Positions 1-8,347 are shown, numbered from the stretch's first letter. The stretch is DNA of 32,698 nt from Methylotenera sp. (GCA_013140755.1 JABFSF010000110.1:1-32698); one strand, 5' to 3'. Made by a program: numbers and translations. Notes: generated from the sequence alone by a model not told the origin.

Positions 1-33
1 GATATGAAGTTAGCCCCTAGATACGCTGAGTAA
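1..33 (+). CDS. 3' end of an upstream gene, possibly the partner outer-membrane factor
   Basis: Frame 1 is open from the window edge to TAA at 31-33 and reads DMKLAPRYAE; frames 2 and 3 stop earlier. The following gene starts 26 bases later with its own ribosome binding site, the usual spacing inside an operon. Because cusB and cusA follow, the missing gene could be a CusC-like TolC-family protein. Ten residues are too few to identify it, so the identity is inference from position only. Confidence 0.4.
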   Translation, partial: DMKLAPRYAE

Positions 34-59
34 GCAAGCGCAAATATAAAGGAAATAAA

Positions 60-1697
60 ATGAAACGACTCCATTTAGTAATAGTTTTAATCTTATTAAC
101 ACTGTTTGCAGGTTTAGGTTGGTTTTTTGGGCAAAAGTCCGCACAGTCGCCTGTGGCTGAAACGATGCCAGCTAAAAGCTCAGGCATGGCCAAGCCGAGT
201 AATGGAGTCATTCAAGATGACAGCGGTAAAACCGTTAAGTATTGGTATGACCCGATGGTGCCAAATCAGAAGTTTGATAAGCCAGGTAAGTCACCATTTA
301 TGGATATGATGCTAGAGCCGAAATATGCTAATGAAGGTAGTGATGGCGAGGAAGGTGGTGTAGCCATTTCATCACAAACCGCGCAAAACTTAGGCATTAG
401 GCTTGAGAAGGTTGCTACTAAAAGTTTTGGTGAGTCTTTTTCTGCAGTGGGTCGCATCGAGCCAGACGAACGCCGCTTTTATGCGGTGCAGACACGTATG
501 CCGGGCTTTGTCGAAAAACTCTCAGTTCGCGCAGTAGGCGATCCAGTTAGCAAAGGTCAAAAGGTTGCTGAGATCTATGCTCCAGAAATTTTGGCTGCAC
601 AACAAGAGTATTTAACGCTGACGACACTTAGTCAGGTGGATGCGGATGGTTCACTCAAACAAGCAGCACGTAGTCGCTTAAAGTTACTGGGTATGTCTGA
701 AGGCGAGATAGTAGCGATTACAAGAGCGGGTAAAGTCAGCCCCAGATTCGGCGTTTATGCGCCAGCCAATGGCGTACTGACGGAGTTGGGCGTTCGAGAA
801 GGCGCGCAGTTGATGTTGGGTACTTCTTTAATGCAAATCACCGATTTATCTCAGGTGTGGTTGGTGGCTGAAGTGCCAGAGCGCGATGCCGCTAGATTAA
901 AGCCTGGCTTGGATGCTGAAGTGCAATTACAAAGTATGACGGGCGAAACGTTCAAAGGTAAGGTCAGCTATCTTTATCCTATGCTAAACGAAGCATCTAG
1001 AACATTACAAGTGCGTGTGGAATTACCAAATAAAGGTAACCGATTACGTCCTGGCATGTACGCCAACGTAGCATTCACAGGCCAAACACATGAAGCGTTA
1101 TCTGTCTCTTCCGAAAGCATTATTGCTACAGGGAAACGTAAAATCGTCATCGTAAAGGAGGCGAATGGTTACCGACCAGTAGAAGTGACGACTGGGCAAG
1201 AACGTGATAGCTGTACAGAAGTTTTAAGTGGCTTGAGCGAAGGCGAAGACGTAGTTGTTTCAGGGCAGTTCTTAATCGATTCAGAAGCTTCATTGTCTGG
1301 GGTTTTAGCGCGGCTATCGCAGCAGGATAAAGCAATGGACAAAGGCATGGATGACGTGGATATGCCCATGGAAGAAACGATGAATAAGGCCGAGGGTAAG
1401 GCTAAGGCTGATGAAAAAATGCCAAAAGGACGTGGCAAGGTAGTCGATGTAGATGCTAAAACAGGCAAGGTAACGTTGAATCACGAACCGATTAAAGAAC
1501 TAGGTTGGCCATCCATGACTATGGGCTTTAAGGTGAAAGATAGTAATCAACTTAAAAAACTCAAGGCAGGTGATCAAGTTGAATTCGACTTAAAAGCTGA
1601 AGCGTCAGATAAGCCCGACATGCCAGCGCAATACATGATTGACCGCGTAGAAAAAGCAGCCACCATGAAAGATGGCATGAAGGGAGCAAAACCATGA
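60..1697 (+). CDS. cusB: CusB-type RND periplasmic adaptor with HMBD and fused CusF domain
   Basis: Membrane fusion protein that links an inner-membrane Cu(I)/Ag(I) RND pump to an outer-membrane channel. In order: an N-terminal anchor (residues 5-23); a heavy-metal-binding domain near residues 60-90 (YWYDPMVPN...PFMDMMLEP, candidate metal-binding Met66, Met81, Met83, Met84); the HlyD/CusB barrel-hairpin core (about 100-415); a Met-rich linker ([15 protein letters not shown]); and a C-terminal CusF domain from about 457. The CusF domain keeps the Cu(I)/Ag(I) ligands His475, Trp483, Met486 and Met488 with the same spacing as E. coli CusF (H36, W44, M47, M49). At 545 aa it is longer than E. coli CusB (about 400) because of this fusion. 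AAAGGA precedes the ATG. The stop overlaps the start of cusA (ATGA), so translation is probably coupled. The copper/silver specificity is inferred from the Met-rich and CusF parts. Confidence 0.93.
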   Translation: MKRLHLVIVLILLTLFAGLGWFFGQKSAQSPVAETMPAKSSGMAKPSNGVIQDDSGKTVKYWYDPMVPNQKFDKPGKSPFMDMMLEPKYANEGSDGEEGGVAISSQTAQNLGIRLEKVATKSFGESFSAVGRIEPDERRFYAVQTRMPGFVEKLSVRAVGDPVSKGQKVAEIYAPEILAAQQEYLTLTTLSQVDADGSLKQAARSRLKLLGMSEGEIVAITRAGKVSPRFGVYAPANGVLTELGVREGAQLMLGTSLMQITDLSQVWLVAEVPERDAARLKPGLDAEVQLQSMTGETFKGKVSYLYPMLNEASRTLQVRVELPNKGNRLRPGMYANVAFTGQTHEALSVSSESIIATGKRKIVIVKEANGYRPVEVTTGQERDSCTEVLSGLSEGEDVVVSGQFLIDSEASLSGVLARLSQQDKAMDKGMDDVDMPMEETMNKAEGKAKADEKMPKGRGKVVDVDAKTGKVTLNHEPIKELGWPSMTMGFKVKDSNQLKKLKAGDQVEFDLKAEASDKPDMPAQYMIDRVEKAATMKDGMKGAKP

Positions 1698-4600
1698 TTG
1701 CTCAACTCATCCGTTGGTCTGCCAATAATCGTTTATTGGTATTACTTGCAACACTAATGGTCGTCGCTTGGGGTGTTTTTGCTATGCTGAGGACGCCATT
1801 AGATGCGATTCCAGATTTATCCGATACGCAAGTCATCATCCGCACGCAATGGGCTGGGCAAGCGCCACAGATTGTGGAAAATCAGCTCACCTATCCATTG
1901 ACCACCACCATGCTTTCTGTGCCTGGGGTTAAAACGGTGCGCGGCTATTCGTTCTTTGGCGATTCTTTCGTTTACATTTTGTTCAATGATGGCACGGATC
2001 AATATTGGGCACGTTCGCGTGTATTGGAATACTTAAGTCAAATATCCTCAAAACTACCCAAGGGTGCAAATCCAAGTCTAGGGCCAGACGCCACTGGCGT
2101 GGGTTGGGTATATGAATATGCGTTGGTCGATAAAAGCGGCAAGCATGATTTAGGTGAGCTACGCGCCTTGCAAGATTGGTTCTTAAAATTTGAATTGAAA
2201 ACCATTCCAGGGGTGTCTGAAGTGGCCACATTAGGTGGTATGGTGCGTCAATATCAAGTGCAAGTGGATCCCGATAAATTACGCAATTACCGCATACCGC
2301 TATCAAAAGTAGTCTCAGCAATTCAATCTGCTAATCAAGAAACGGGTGGTGCGGTGATTGAAACCGGTGAAGCCGAATATATGGTGCGTGCGCATGGTTA
2401 TTTGGAGTCACTGGATGACTTCCGCAATATCCCACTGATGGTGAGCAGCAGTGGCACGCCTATACTTTTATCCGATGTAGCGCGTATACAAATCGGCCCA
2501 GAACTCAGGCGTGGCGTGAGTGAGTTGAATGGCGAAGGTGAGGTGACTGGCGGTGTGATTGTGATGCGCGCAGGCCAAAATGCGCTGGAGGTCATTGATG
2601 GCGTGAAAGCAAAACTGGAAATCTTGAAGAAAAGTTTGCCTGACGGTGTAGAAGTCGTGACGACTTACGATAGATCACAGCTCATCAAGCGCGCAGTCGA
2701 TAACTTAACGCATAAATTGATTGAAGAATTCATCGTAGTTGCATTAGTTTGCGCTGTCTTCTTATGGCACTTTCGTTCGGCATTAGTCGCTATTGTGGCC
2801 TTGCCAGTGGGCATATTGGTGAGTTTTATTGTCATGTATTACCAAGGCGTCAATGCTAATATCATGTCGCTTGGTGGTATTGCAATTGCAATTGGGGCGA
2901 TGGTGGATGCGGCGATTGTGATGATTGAAAATGCGCATCGACAGCTTGAGCATTTCAAAGACACGCATGGTGAACCTAACAATGCTCAGCGCGTAAAAGT
3001 GATTATCGATGCAGCCAGCGAAGTGGGGCCTGCGCTGTTTTTCTCATTACTCATTATCACGCTGTCATTTATTCCAGTATTCACACTGGAAGCACAAGAA
3101 GGCAAATTATTTGCGCCTTTAGCTTTTACCAAGACTTATGCGATGGCAGCGGCGGCTGGACTTTCAGTGACGTTAATACCAGTATTAATGACCATTTTTA
3201 TTCGTGGACATATTCGGCCTGAACATAACAATCCGCTTAATCGTTGGCTAATTGCTATCTATAAACCGCTATTGAGCAAAGTGCTGCATTACCCGAAAGT
3301 CACATTGGGTGTTGCTTTGATTGTGGTGTTGGTAACGCTTTATCCGCTAGGTAAACTGGGTAGTGAATTCATGCCGCCACTCGATGAAGGCGATTTGCTC
3401 TACATGCCAACAGCATTGCCAGGACTGGCCGTTTCTAAAGCATCAGAAATACTGCAATTAAGTGATCGGCTTATCAAAACCGTACCCGAAGTGAAGTCGG
3501 TATTTGGTAAAACTGGTCGTGCTGAAAGTGCTACTGACCCAGCGCCGCTAGAAATGCTGGAAACTACCATTCAATTTAAACCACGTTCAGAGTGGCGGGC
3601 TGGCATGACGCCCGAGAAGCTGGTTGAGGAGCTTGATGCCAGATTAAAAATTCCTGGCATGGCCAATGTATGGGTACAACCGATACGCAACCGTATTGAT
3701 ATGCTTTCTACAGGAATTAAAAGCCCAGTGGGCATTAAAATTGGTGGTGCAGATTTAGATACCTTAGAACGACTGGGTGGAGAGGTTGAGCGTTTGATGA
3801 AGAAAGTGCCCGGTGCCAGTTCAGTGATTGCCGAACGTGTGACAGGCGGGCGCTATATTGATGTCAAAATTGATAGACTTAAAATCGCTCGTTATGGGCT
3901 AAATATTAACGATGTGCAGTCATTGATTTCAACAGCTATTGGCGGTGACAACATTGGTGAGAAAATCGAGGGGTTGGCGCGTTTCCCGATCAATGTGCGC
4001 TTTCCGCGAGAGCTTCGCGACTCAGTGGAAAAGCTCAAAACCTTGCCGATTATCACTGAGCTAGGTGCAACCGTACCGTTGGGCGAAGTGGCATCAGTAA
4101 AAGTCACCGATGGGCCACCGATGATTAAAAGTGAAAATGCACGGCCTAATGTTTGGGTATACGTGGATATTCATGATCGTGATTTAGGTGGCTTTGTAAA
4201 AGATGCAAAAGCCATGTTGGATAAAGAATTACAGTTACCCGCTGGTTATTCGCTGGCATGGTCTGGGCAGTTTGAATACTTTGAGCGTGCTGCCAAACGA
4301 TTAAGCTATGTGGTGCCCATGACGATAGGCATTATCTTTATTCTGTTGTTTCTGTCATTTAAGCGCATGACACCTGCCTTACTCATTTTGGGTAGCTTAC
4401 CTTTTGCTTTGGTAGGTGCAGTGTGGTTTTTATACTTTTTAGGCTATCACTTTTCTATCGCTAGCGGCGTGGGAATGATTGCTTTATCAGGCTTATCCGC
4501 TGAATTCGGCATTATTATGTTAGTGTATTTGGATGATGCGATTGAACGATATAGAGCAGCTGGCAAGCTTAATAATAAAGACGATTTATATGCTGCCTTG

Positions 4601-4819
4601 ATTGAAGGGGCAGCCTTGAGGGTGCGACCAAAAGCGATGACTGTAGCTGTCATCCTAGCTGGCTTAATCCCCATTTTAATTGGTACTGGCACAGGCTCAG
4701 AGGCGATGAGTCGAATTGCAGCACCGATGGTGGGGGGCATGCTGACAGCTCCGCTATTATCGTTGTTCGTATTGCCTGCCGCATATATATTACTAAGGAG
4801 GAATTATGCGAAAACATAA
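1694..4819 (+). CDS. cusA: CusA-type HME-RND copper/silver efflux pump
   Basis: Inner-membrane proton-driven RND transporter of 1041 aa, full length for the family. It should take Cu(I)/Ag(I) from the periplasm or cytoplasm and pass it through CusB to the outer-membrane channel. TM1 starts at residue 15; the periplasmic domain includes the copper-branch segment [21 protein letters not shown]4 carries [17 protein letters not shown], which lacks the DFG of zinc/cobalt/cadmium pumps and fits the Cu/Ag branch (HME4). The second half repeats the fold, with [19 protein letters not shown] in the later TM helices. It overlaps cusB by 4 bases and the cytochrome gene by 14, so the three form one transcription unit. 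Assignment is by family motifs; the exact methionine relay was not aligned. Confidence 0.95.
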   Translation: MIAQLIRWSANNRLLVLLATLMVVAWGVFAMLRTPLDAIPDLSDTQVIIRTQWAGQAPQIVENQLTYPLTTTMLSVPGVKTVRGYSFFGDSFVYILFNDGTDQYWARSRVLEYLSQISSKLPKGANPSLGPDATGVGWVYEYALVDKSGKHDLGELRALQDWFLKFELKTIPGVSEVATLGGMVRQYQVQVDPDKLRNYRIPLSKVVSAIQSANQETGGAVIETGEAEYMVRAHGYLESLDDFRNIPLMVSSSGTPILLSDVARIQIGPELRRGVSELNGEGEVTGGVIVMRAGQNALEVIDGVKAKLEILKKSLPDGVEVVTTYDRSQLIKRAVDNLTHKLIEEFIVVALVCAVFLWHFRSALVAIVALPVGILVSFIVMYYQGVNANIMSLGGIAIAIGAMVDAAIVMIENAHRQLEHFKDTHGEPNNAQRVKVIIDAASEVGPALFFSLLIITLSFIPVFTLEAQEGKLFAPLAFTKTYAMAAAAGLSVTLIPVLMTIFIRGHIRPEHNNPLNRWLIAIYKPLLSKVLHYPKVTLGVALIVVLVTLYPLGKLGSEFMPPLDEGDLLYMPTALPGLAVSKASEILQLSDRLIKTVPEVKSVFGKTGRAESATDPAPLEMLETTIQFKPRSEWRAGMTPEKLVEELDARLKIPGMANVWVQPIRNRIDMLSTGIKSPVGIKIGGADLDTLERLGGEVERLMKKVPGASSVIAERVTGGRYIDVKIDRLKIARYGLNINDVQSLISTAIGGDNIGEKIEGLARFPINVRFPRELRDSVEKLKTLPIITELGATVPLGEVASVKVTDGPPMIKSENARPNVWVYVDIHDRDLGGFVKDAKAMLDKELQLPAGYSLAWSGQFEYFERAAKRLSYVVPMTIGIIFILLFLSFKRMTPALLILGSLPFALVGAVWFLYFLGYHFSIASGVGMIALSGLSAEFGIIMLVYLDDAIERYRAAGKLNNKDDLYAALIEGAALRVRPKAMTVAVILAGLIPILIGTGTGSEAMSRIAAPMVGGMLTAPLLSLFVLPAAYILLRRNYAKT

Positions 4820-5282
4820 ATCTTTCTTTTGGCAAATGTTAGGAGGCATATGCCTAATCATCCTCTTAGCAATGCTTTGGCCTACAGAGACGGATAGGTC
4901 TTTTTCACGGTTGGATGTCAATGATGAGAAGCTGTTGGCACAGGGCAAAAAAGTCTATGCCTTAAACTGTGCGAGTTGTCATGGTGTCAATCTTGAAGGT
5001 CAAGCTAACTGGCGTGTAAAGGACGCCAAGGGTCTATACCCAGCGCCTCCACAAGATGATAAGGGGCATTCTTGGCATCATCCTGACCAATACCTGATTG
5101 ATGCCGTGAAGAATGGCTTGTATTTAGATGGCAAACAAACAAATATGCCATCCTTTAAAAATCAACTCAGCGAAAATGACATTCTTTCTGTGCTGACCTA
5201 TATCAAAAGTTCATGGTCAGCAGAAAAAAGAGCGATTCAAAAAAGCATTCAAAAGGACTCCACAATTAGAAATGATTTATAA
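4806..5282 (+). CDS. membrane-anchored c-type cytochrome, single heme
   Basis: A 158-aa protein with an N-terminal signal anchor (about residues 8-25) and one class I cytochrome c domain. The heme-attachment motif CASCH is at 55-59 and the likely axial Met is in NMPSFKNQ (Met114), so it faces the periplasm. The ATG lies inside the last codons of cusA, with an AAGGAGGA ribosome binding site at 4795-4802; this tight overlap argues that it is co-expressed with the Cus pump. Single-heme cytochromes beside copper efflux genes are seen in several proteobacteria. A role in electron transfer linked to copper oxidation or detoxification is a guess, and no substrate can be read from the sequence. The last bases overlap an antiparallel HMA-domain remnant. 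Confidence 0.85.
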   Translation: MRKHKSFFWQMLGGICLIILLAMLWPTETDRSFSRLDVNDEKLLAQGKKVYALNCASCHGVNLEGQANWRVKDAKGLYPAPPQDDKGHSWHHPDQYLIDAVKNGLYLDGKQTNMPSFKNQLSENDILSVLTYIKSSWSAEKRAIQKSIQKDSTIRNDL

Positions 5283-5413
5283 CGTCGGTTGGTAAACAAC
5301 ATCAGACATTGCTTTAACAATCTCATTTTCAGAGGTTGAGGATTCAATTTTTACAGTTTTTTGTAGTTAGGTCAGCTTCAACGATGGCCTCATCATCAAC
5401 TTTCTTGATTGCA
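5277..5413 (-). pseudogene. remnant of an HMA-domain copper chaperone (CopZ-like)
   Basis: On the minus strand two adjacent reading frames make up the second half of a heavy-metal-associated domain: [18 protein letters not shown], then after a one-base frameshift TVKIESSTSENEIVKAMSD and VVYQPTL before the stop at 5277-5279. The order and the ending (A-M-S-D-x-x-Y-x-P) match CopZ or an ATPase N-terminal domain. The metal-binding CxxC half is missing because the sequence switches to the ATPase remnant at about 5414. It is therefore broken both by frameshift and by truncation. It converges on the cytochrome gene. Confidence 0.6.
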
Positions 5414-5415
5414 TT

Positions 5416-5643
5416 TTGGTGGCAGATACCATTGATATTTCACGCAGGACGTATCGTAAAATCAAACAAAATTTGTTTTGGGCATTTATATATAACTTAG
5501 TGGGCATACCATTAGCGGCATTAGGTTTGATGAGTCCTGTCATTGCAGGTGCTGCGATAGCGTTTAGTTCAGTGAGTGTAGTGACGAATGCATTAATGTT
5601 AAAACGTTGGAAACCATTGCGTAATCATGGAGAGGATAGATAA
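5416..5643 (+). pseudogene. C-terminal stub of a copper P1B-type ATPase
   Basis: The 75 codons read as the last part of a CopA-type ATPase: [20 protein letters not shown], then [20 protein letters not shown] and [19 protein letters not shown], i.e. the final two transmembrane helices. The phosphorylation domain, CPC motif and all upstream helices are absent, and the apparent TTG start is an artefact of truncation. It ends immediately before cueR (TAA directly followed by ATG), so the ancestral arrangement was probably copA-cueR. The sequence belongs to a different ATPase branch from the intact copA at 27.7-30.0 kb. Confidence 0.85.
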
Positions 5644-6051
5644 ATGAGTACTGATGTATTGAATATAGGTCAGGCTGCAGAAGCTTCAGGCATCTCTGCC
5701 AAGATGATTCGTCATTATGAGGACGTTGGGCTCGCGCCACTCGCATCTAGAACGTTTTCAGGCTATAGAACTTATAACCATCGTGATGTGCATATGCTGA
5801 GATTTATCAAGCATTCACGTGACTTAGGATTTTCAATTAAACAAATTGGGGGGTTGCTGAGTTTATGGCGGGATCAAAATCGCCCAAGTAGCAAAGTCAA
5901 ATCGATGGCAACCGAACATATTGAAGTGCTTGACCGCAAGATACAAGAGCTGAGTGCGATGAAATCTGAACTGACGCGTTTAGTGAGTTGCTGTCATGGT
6001 GATGCACGACCTGATTGTCCAATTTTAGATAATTTGTCTCAAGATAATTAA
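5644..6051 (+). CDS. cueR: CueR-type MerR-family copper-responsive activator
   Basis: A 135-aa MerR-family regulator. Residues 6-45 form the winged helix-turn-helix (IGQAAEASGISAKMIRHYED), followed by the dimerisation coiled coil (about 85-115). The C-terminal metal loop CCHGDARPDCP places Cys117 and Cys125 eight residues apart, as in the Cu(I)/Ag(I) sensor CueR (C112/C120 in E. coli). Ser82, in NRPSSKV, matches the Ser77 that marks monovalent-ion sensors. It starts directly after the ATPase stub. A probable target site lies about 290 bases downstream (6337-6367). As a MerR-type activator it would distort an over-long promoter spacer when copper or silver is bound. Confidence 0.92.
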   Translation: MSTDVLNIGQAAEASGISAKMIRHYEDVGLAPLASRTFSGYRTYNHRDVHMLRFIKHSRDLGFSIKQIGGLLSLWRDQNRPSSKVKSMATEHIEVLDRKIQELSAMKSELTRLVSCCHGDARPDCPILDNLSQDN

Positions 6052-6061
6052 CTACTGACAC

Positions 6062-6292
6062 ATGCTAAATCTTATTTTAGAATCTTTATTAACCTGTCCT
6101 CAATGTGACTTTAAAAAATTAGAAACGATGCCAACAAATTCATGTCAGTTTTTATATGAGTGCATGAATTGTAAAAGTGTTTTTCGCCCTAAACCAAGGG
6201 ATTGCTGTGTATTTTGCTCATATGGAACTGTGAAGTGCCCATCGAAGCAAGAAAGTTCTAAGAGATGTTGTAACACCAGTACAAATTTTTAA
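6062..6292 (+). CDS. GDCCVxC-family small cysteine-rich protein
   Basis: A 76-aa protein with many cysteines: a CPQC pair near residue 12, CMNC near 34, a central DCCVFCSYGTVKCP block at about 47-60 and CC near the end. This matches the conserved GDCCVxC small-protein family, members of which occur in metal-resistance clusters; here the first glycine is replaced (PRDCCVFC). The cysteine spacing suggests zinc-ribbon-like or soft-metal binding in the cytoplasm, since no signal peptide is present. It lies 10 bases after cueR, probably in the same transcript, although no good Shine-Dalgarno is visible. Its biochemical function is unknown. Confidence 0.75.
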   Translation: MLNLILESLLTCPQCDFKKLETMPTNSCQFLYECMNCKSVFRPKPRDCCVFCSYGTVKCPSKQESSKRCCNTSTNF

Positions 6293-6336
6293 TTTATGAT
6301 TAATTGCCAAATAAAAAAACATTTATAAAAAACTGC

Positions 6337-6367
6337 TTGACCTTACCCCTATAGGAAGCTTCAAGAT
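6337..6367 (+). promoter_or_regulatory. CueR-type operator/promoter with 19-bp spacer
   Basis: TTGACC (6337-6342) and CAAGAT (6362-6367) are separated by 19 bases. The spacer TTACCCCTATAGGAAGCTT closely follows the E. coli copA CueR site (TTCCCCTTGCTGGAAGGTT): a CCCC half, a short centre and a GGAAG half. An over-long spacer is the hallmark of MerR-family activation. It points rightward, but the next gene starts only at 6598, leaving about 230 bases in which I see no other gene. It may drive the exported Cys-rich protein at 6598, or be what is left of a lost copA promoter. The whole gap 6293-6597 holds nothing else I can support. Confidence 0.7.
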
Positions 6368-6597
6368 GTTAAATGTTGGATATAACAAGTTGTAAATAAA
6401 ACGTTATATAACCCGACCAAGTAGTAGATGTATCGGCTTCTAAGCGACCATTTAGTAGTCTGTTAGTTATCGCACATACTGGCATAGCGTAAGATTTGAG
6501 TCGCTTGAAATGTATTTGTGATATGAACTATGTGCTTATAAATTTAGTCTCAACTGATGTAAGAACAAATTATTAAATACGAAATAAACACAACACC

Positions 6598-6999
6598 ATG
6601 AAACGCTGGATTAAATTATTAGTAACGATAGCACTTGCTGTCAGCATCCCGCTCCAAGGACTTGCTGCTGTGAGTATGCCGACTTGCAATATGTCTAGCG
6701 ACTCTATGAAAACTAGCATGATGATGAGCACGAGTGATGCTGATATTGCCGTGGATAAGTCAGTCATTACATCTGCCAGTTGCGATATGAAAGTCAAAAA
6801 TTGCTGCGATTTAAGTGGTAATAAAACCTGTTCTGATCAAAAGTGTTCCACTTGCCATTTCGGTGCGTTCCAATTGCCTAATACTGGCTTATTGGTGATG
6901 CCTGATAGCTTAGCAAGTGTTTACCAAGATTTGATGAGCGAGCCTTATCAAACCTTTCCCCCAGCCCTGTTCCATCCCCCAAAGCTACTTTTCATCTAG
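6598..6999 (+). CDS. small exported Cys/Met-rich protein, CzcI/DUF2946-like
   Basis: A 133-aa protein with a signal peptide (about 1-23, ending near GLAA), then a Met-rich stretch (DSMKTSMMMS) and a Cys-rich stretch (CDMKVKNCCD, CSDQKCSTCH). It ends with the aromatic/proline tail YQTFPPALFHPPKLLFI. Exported proteins with Cys/His clusters and a short Pro-rich C-terminus are typical of the loosely conserved CzcI/DUF2946-like group found beside metal efflux genes. Two further proteins of this kind lie at 10230 and 22744. A periplasmic copper-related role is inferred from composition and from the CueR-type promoter upstream; no catalytic motif is visible. Confidence 0.7.
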   Translation: MKRWIKLLVTIALAVSIPLQGLAAVSMPTCNMSSDSMKTSMMMSTSDADIAVDKSVITSASCDMKVKNCCDLSGNKTCSDQKCSTCHFGAFQLPNTGLLVMPDSLASVYQDLMSEPYQTFPPALFHPPKLLFI

Positions 7000-7090
7000 T
7001 ACTCAGTGATTGTTGCTGATTGCACTTGTGTTTTAGTTTAACTAAAGCTTAAGTCAGTTCGCCAGTAGTCACTAAGTACCACAAACCATT

Positions 7091-7146
7091 GCTTAGCAGA
7101 TCGGCGATTGATCTGGAAGTACAAGTTCGCACCTGAACTGCTAAGC
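7091..7146 (+). other. possible three-way-junction RNA element
   Basis: The closing stem is GCTTAGC (7091-7097) with GCTAAGC (7140-7146). Inside lie AGATC (7098-7102) with GATCT (7110-7114) and AGTTC (7124-7128) with GAACT (7135-7139). The two inner stems stack directly on the closing stem. All pairs are perfect, which is unusual for 56 bases of AT-rich intergenic DNA. No known riboswitch consensus is recognised. Confidence 0.3.
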
Positions 7147-7324
7147 GCACAAGTTCTCTCGGACAATTGCAAGAAAGTATGGAAACAACATGGGACACGC
7201 AGCTAAACAGAATAACCGTAGTGCGGATAACACCGTATCTAGGATGAGTTTTATTAGACTAACACTTAGTCAAGCCAATAGATGTCCTAAGCCACGTGCA
7301 ATTAGTTCCGAGAGTATAGACAGA

Positions 7325-7343
7325 GTCACCAGTAAAAGGTGAC
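7325..7343 (+). promoter_or_regulatory. leader hairpin before first small-peptide gene
   Basis: GTCACC (7325-7330) pairs with GGTGAC (7338-7343) around a 7-base loop. It is followed by TCAATTTTAGGAGAATTATC and the ATG. The same hairpin-then-ribosome-site layout is repeated before the next paralogue, so it is likely functional, for example as an mRNA stability or translation element. Confidence 0.4.
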
Positions 7344-7364
7344 GTCAATTTTAGGAGAATTATC

Positions 7365-7601
7365 ATGAAAAACACATATACAAACAAACTAGCAGTAGCA
7401 ATTATGGTAGCTAGTCTTGGCTTCTTATCCTTATCTGCAATGGCTGGTCAAGATTTCTTTCAACAGCAGATGACACAACGAGTGATGAAGGCTAAACAGC
7501 AGGCTAAAGTGGCTGAAGCGGCTAAGCAACAAGCAGCAGCTATCAAAGCAGAAGAGTGCAAAACACAGATAGAACAAGGAAAAAATGCTACCGGTAATTA
7601 A
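7365..7601 (+). CDS. small exported Gln/Ala-rich peptide, paralogue 1
   Basis: A 78-aa protein with a clear signal peptide (residues 1-27, cleavage after AMA) leaving a mature peptide of about 51 aa that begins GQDFFQQQMTQRVMKAKQQAK. The rest is a short amphipathic helix rich in Gln, Ala and Lys with a single cysteine in EECK. A strong AGGAG lies before the ATG. It is the first of three related genes (7365, 7687, 8424) that share the start of the mature protein (G-Q/P-D-F-F-Q-Q-Q in two of them) and similar signal peptides. No family is recognised. Position next to CusF suggests a periplasmic copper-related role, which is inference. Confidence 0.75.
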   Translation: MKNTYTNKLAVAIMVASLGFLSLSAMAGQDFFQQQMTQRVMKAKQQAKVAEAAKQQAAAIKAEECKTQIEQGKNATGN

Positions 7602-7647
7602 CACTGTGTTTCGGGGTCGAGTTTTTAGCCGCCCGGATTAGATACGA

Positions 7648-7664
7648 TCACCTTGATAAGGTGA
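7648..7664 (+). promoter_or_regulatory. leader hairpin before second small-peptide gene
   Basis: TCACCTT (7648-7654) and AAGGTGA (7658-7664) form a perfect 7-bp stem with a 3-base loop, followed by the same TCAATTTTAGGAGAATTATC and ATG as in the first copy. The leader has therefore been duplicated together with the gene. The stem sequences differ partly while pairing is kept. Confidence 0.45.
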
Positions 7665-7686
7665 AGTCAATTTTAGGAGAATTATC

Positions 7687-7914
7687 ATGAATAACACATA
7701 CACAAACAAACTCACAGCCACTGCTTTACTTGCATGCTTTGCGCTTCTATCACTATCCGCCTATGCGGGGCAGGATGGCAATCAGCGTTTGATGCTAGAA
7801 CAGGTAATCAAACTGCAACAACAAGCTAAAGTTGCTCAACTTAGTAAACAAGATTCTGCAACTAACAAGGTGGTGGAATGCAAAAGACTGGCAGCGCAAG
7901 GTAAAAAATGCTAA
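7687..7914 (+). CDS. small exported Gln-rich peptide, paralogue 2
   Basis: A 75-aa protein, paralogous to the gene at 7365: it has the same start (M-x-NTYTNKL), a signal peptide to about residue 27 (LSAYA) and a mature part with the helix LQQQAKVAQLSKQ. The DFFQQQ block is degraded (GQDGNQRLM), but the VECKRLAAQGK segment aligns with EECKTQIEQGK of copy 1. A second cysteine is the last residue (GKKC), so the mature peptide has a Cys pair suited to soft-metal binding. It shares a duplicated leader hairpin with copy 1 and is followed by a strong terminator. No known family is recognised. Confidence 0.72.
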   Translation: MNNTYTNKLTATALLACFALLSLSAYAGQDGNQRLMLEQVIKLQQQAKVAQLSKQDSATNKVVECKRLAAQGKKC

Positions 7915-7926
7915 CAGTTCTTAATC

Positions 7927-7978
7927 GCTATGGACGGAGCAGTAAGTTTAGCTGTTCCGTCCATAGCTCTTTCAGTTT
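7927..7978 (+). terminator. strong intrinsic terminator-like hairpin
   Basis: GCTATGGACGGAGCAG (7927-7942) pairs with CTGTTCCGTCCATAGC (7952-7967): 16 pairs with one G-T wobble and a 9-base loop, followed by TCTTTCAGTTTT. It closes the small-peptide unit and separates it from cusF. Confidence 0.7.
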
Positions 7979-8011
7979 TAAATATCACTTACTTCTTAAG
8001 GATTAAATTAC

Positions 8012-8347
8012 ATAAAAACCTCAATACTCGTATTAGCTGCAATTGCAACATTAAGCCTGTCATCTATTTCTAGTTATGCCAAAGATGAAATGGCGATGCC
8101 CATGCCAACTTCTAAAGCTACTGCTCAGAAAGACATTGTTGGAAAAGGCACTGTTGTTTCCGAAAATAAGTCCGGTGGTAATGTGACCTTACAACATGAA
8201 GCAATTCCAGCCATTGGTTGGGGGCCTATGACCATGGAATTCAAGGTCAAAGACAAGATGCTTCTTGAAAAGCTGAAAATAGGTGACAAGGTGCAATTCA
8301 CCTTAGTGCCACAAGGTCAGGACTACGTGATCACTAGTATTAAATAG
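8012..8347 (+). CDS. cusF: CusF-like periplasmic Cu(I)/Ag(I) chaperone, apparent ATA start
   Basis: CusF-type OB-fold protein that binds Cu(I)/Ag(I) in the periplasm and hands it to CusB. The ligand set is present in HEAIPAIGWGPMTMEF: His, Trp (+8), Met (+3), Met (+2), identical in spacing to E. coli CusF. The first ATG in frame (8090) would give an 85-aa protein without export signal. Reading back in frame adds KTSILVLAAIATLSLS and SISSYA, a textbook signal peptide, beginning at ATA 8012 with AAGGA at 7998-8002 at proper spacing. The frame is closed upstream by TAA at 7997-7999, and no ATG, GTG, TTG or CTG lies between. So the gene either uses ATA or has lost its ATG by one base change. Domain call is firm; start is argued. 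Confidence 0.85.
   Translation: MKTSILVLAAIATLSLSSISSYAKDEMAMPMPTSKATAQKDIVGKGTVVSENKSGGNVTLQHEAIPAIGWGPMTMEFKVKDKMLLEKLKIGDKVQFTLVPQGQDYVITSIK

Larger units (their letters stand above)
7000..7364 (+). other. 365-bp non-coding leader region
   Basis: No convincing open reading frame is present on either strand. The stretch contains a compact three-stem structure (7091-7146) and, just before the next gene, a short hairpin (7325-7343). It could be a long 5' leader, a small RNA locus or decayed sequence; the window alone does not decide. Confidence 0.4.
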
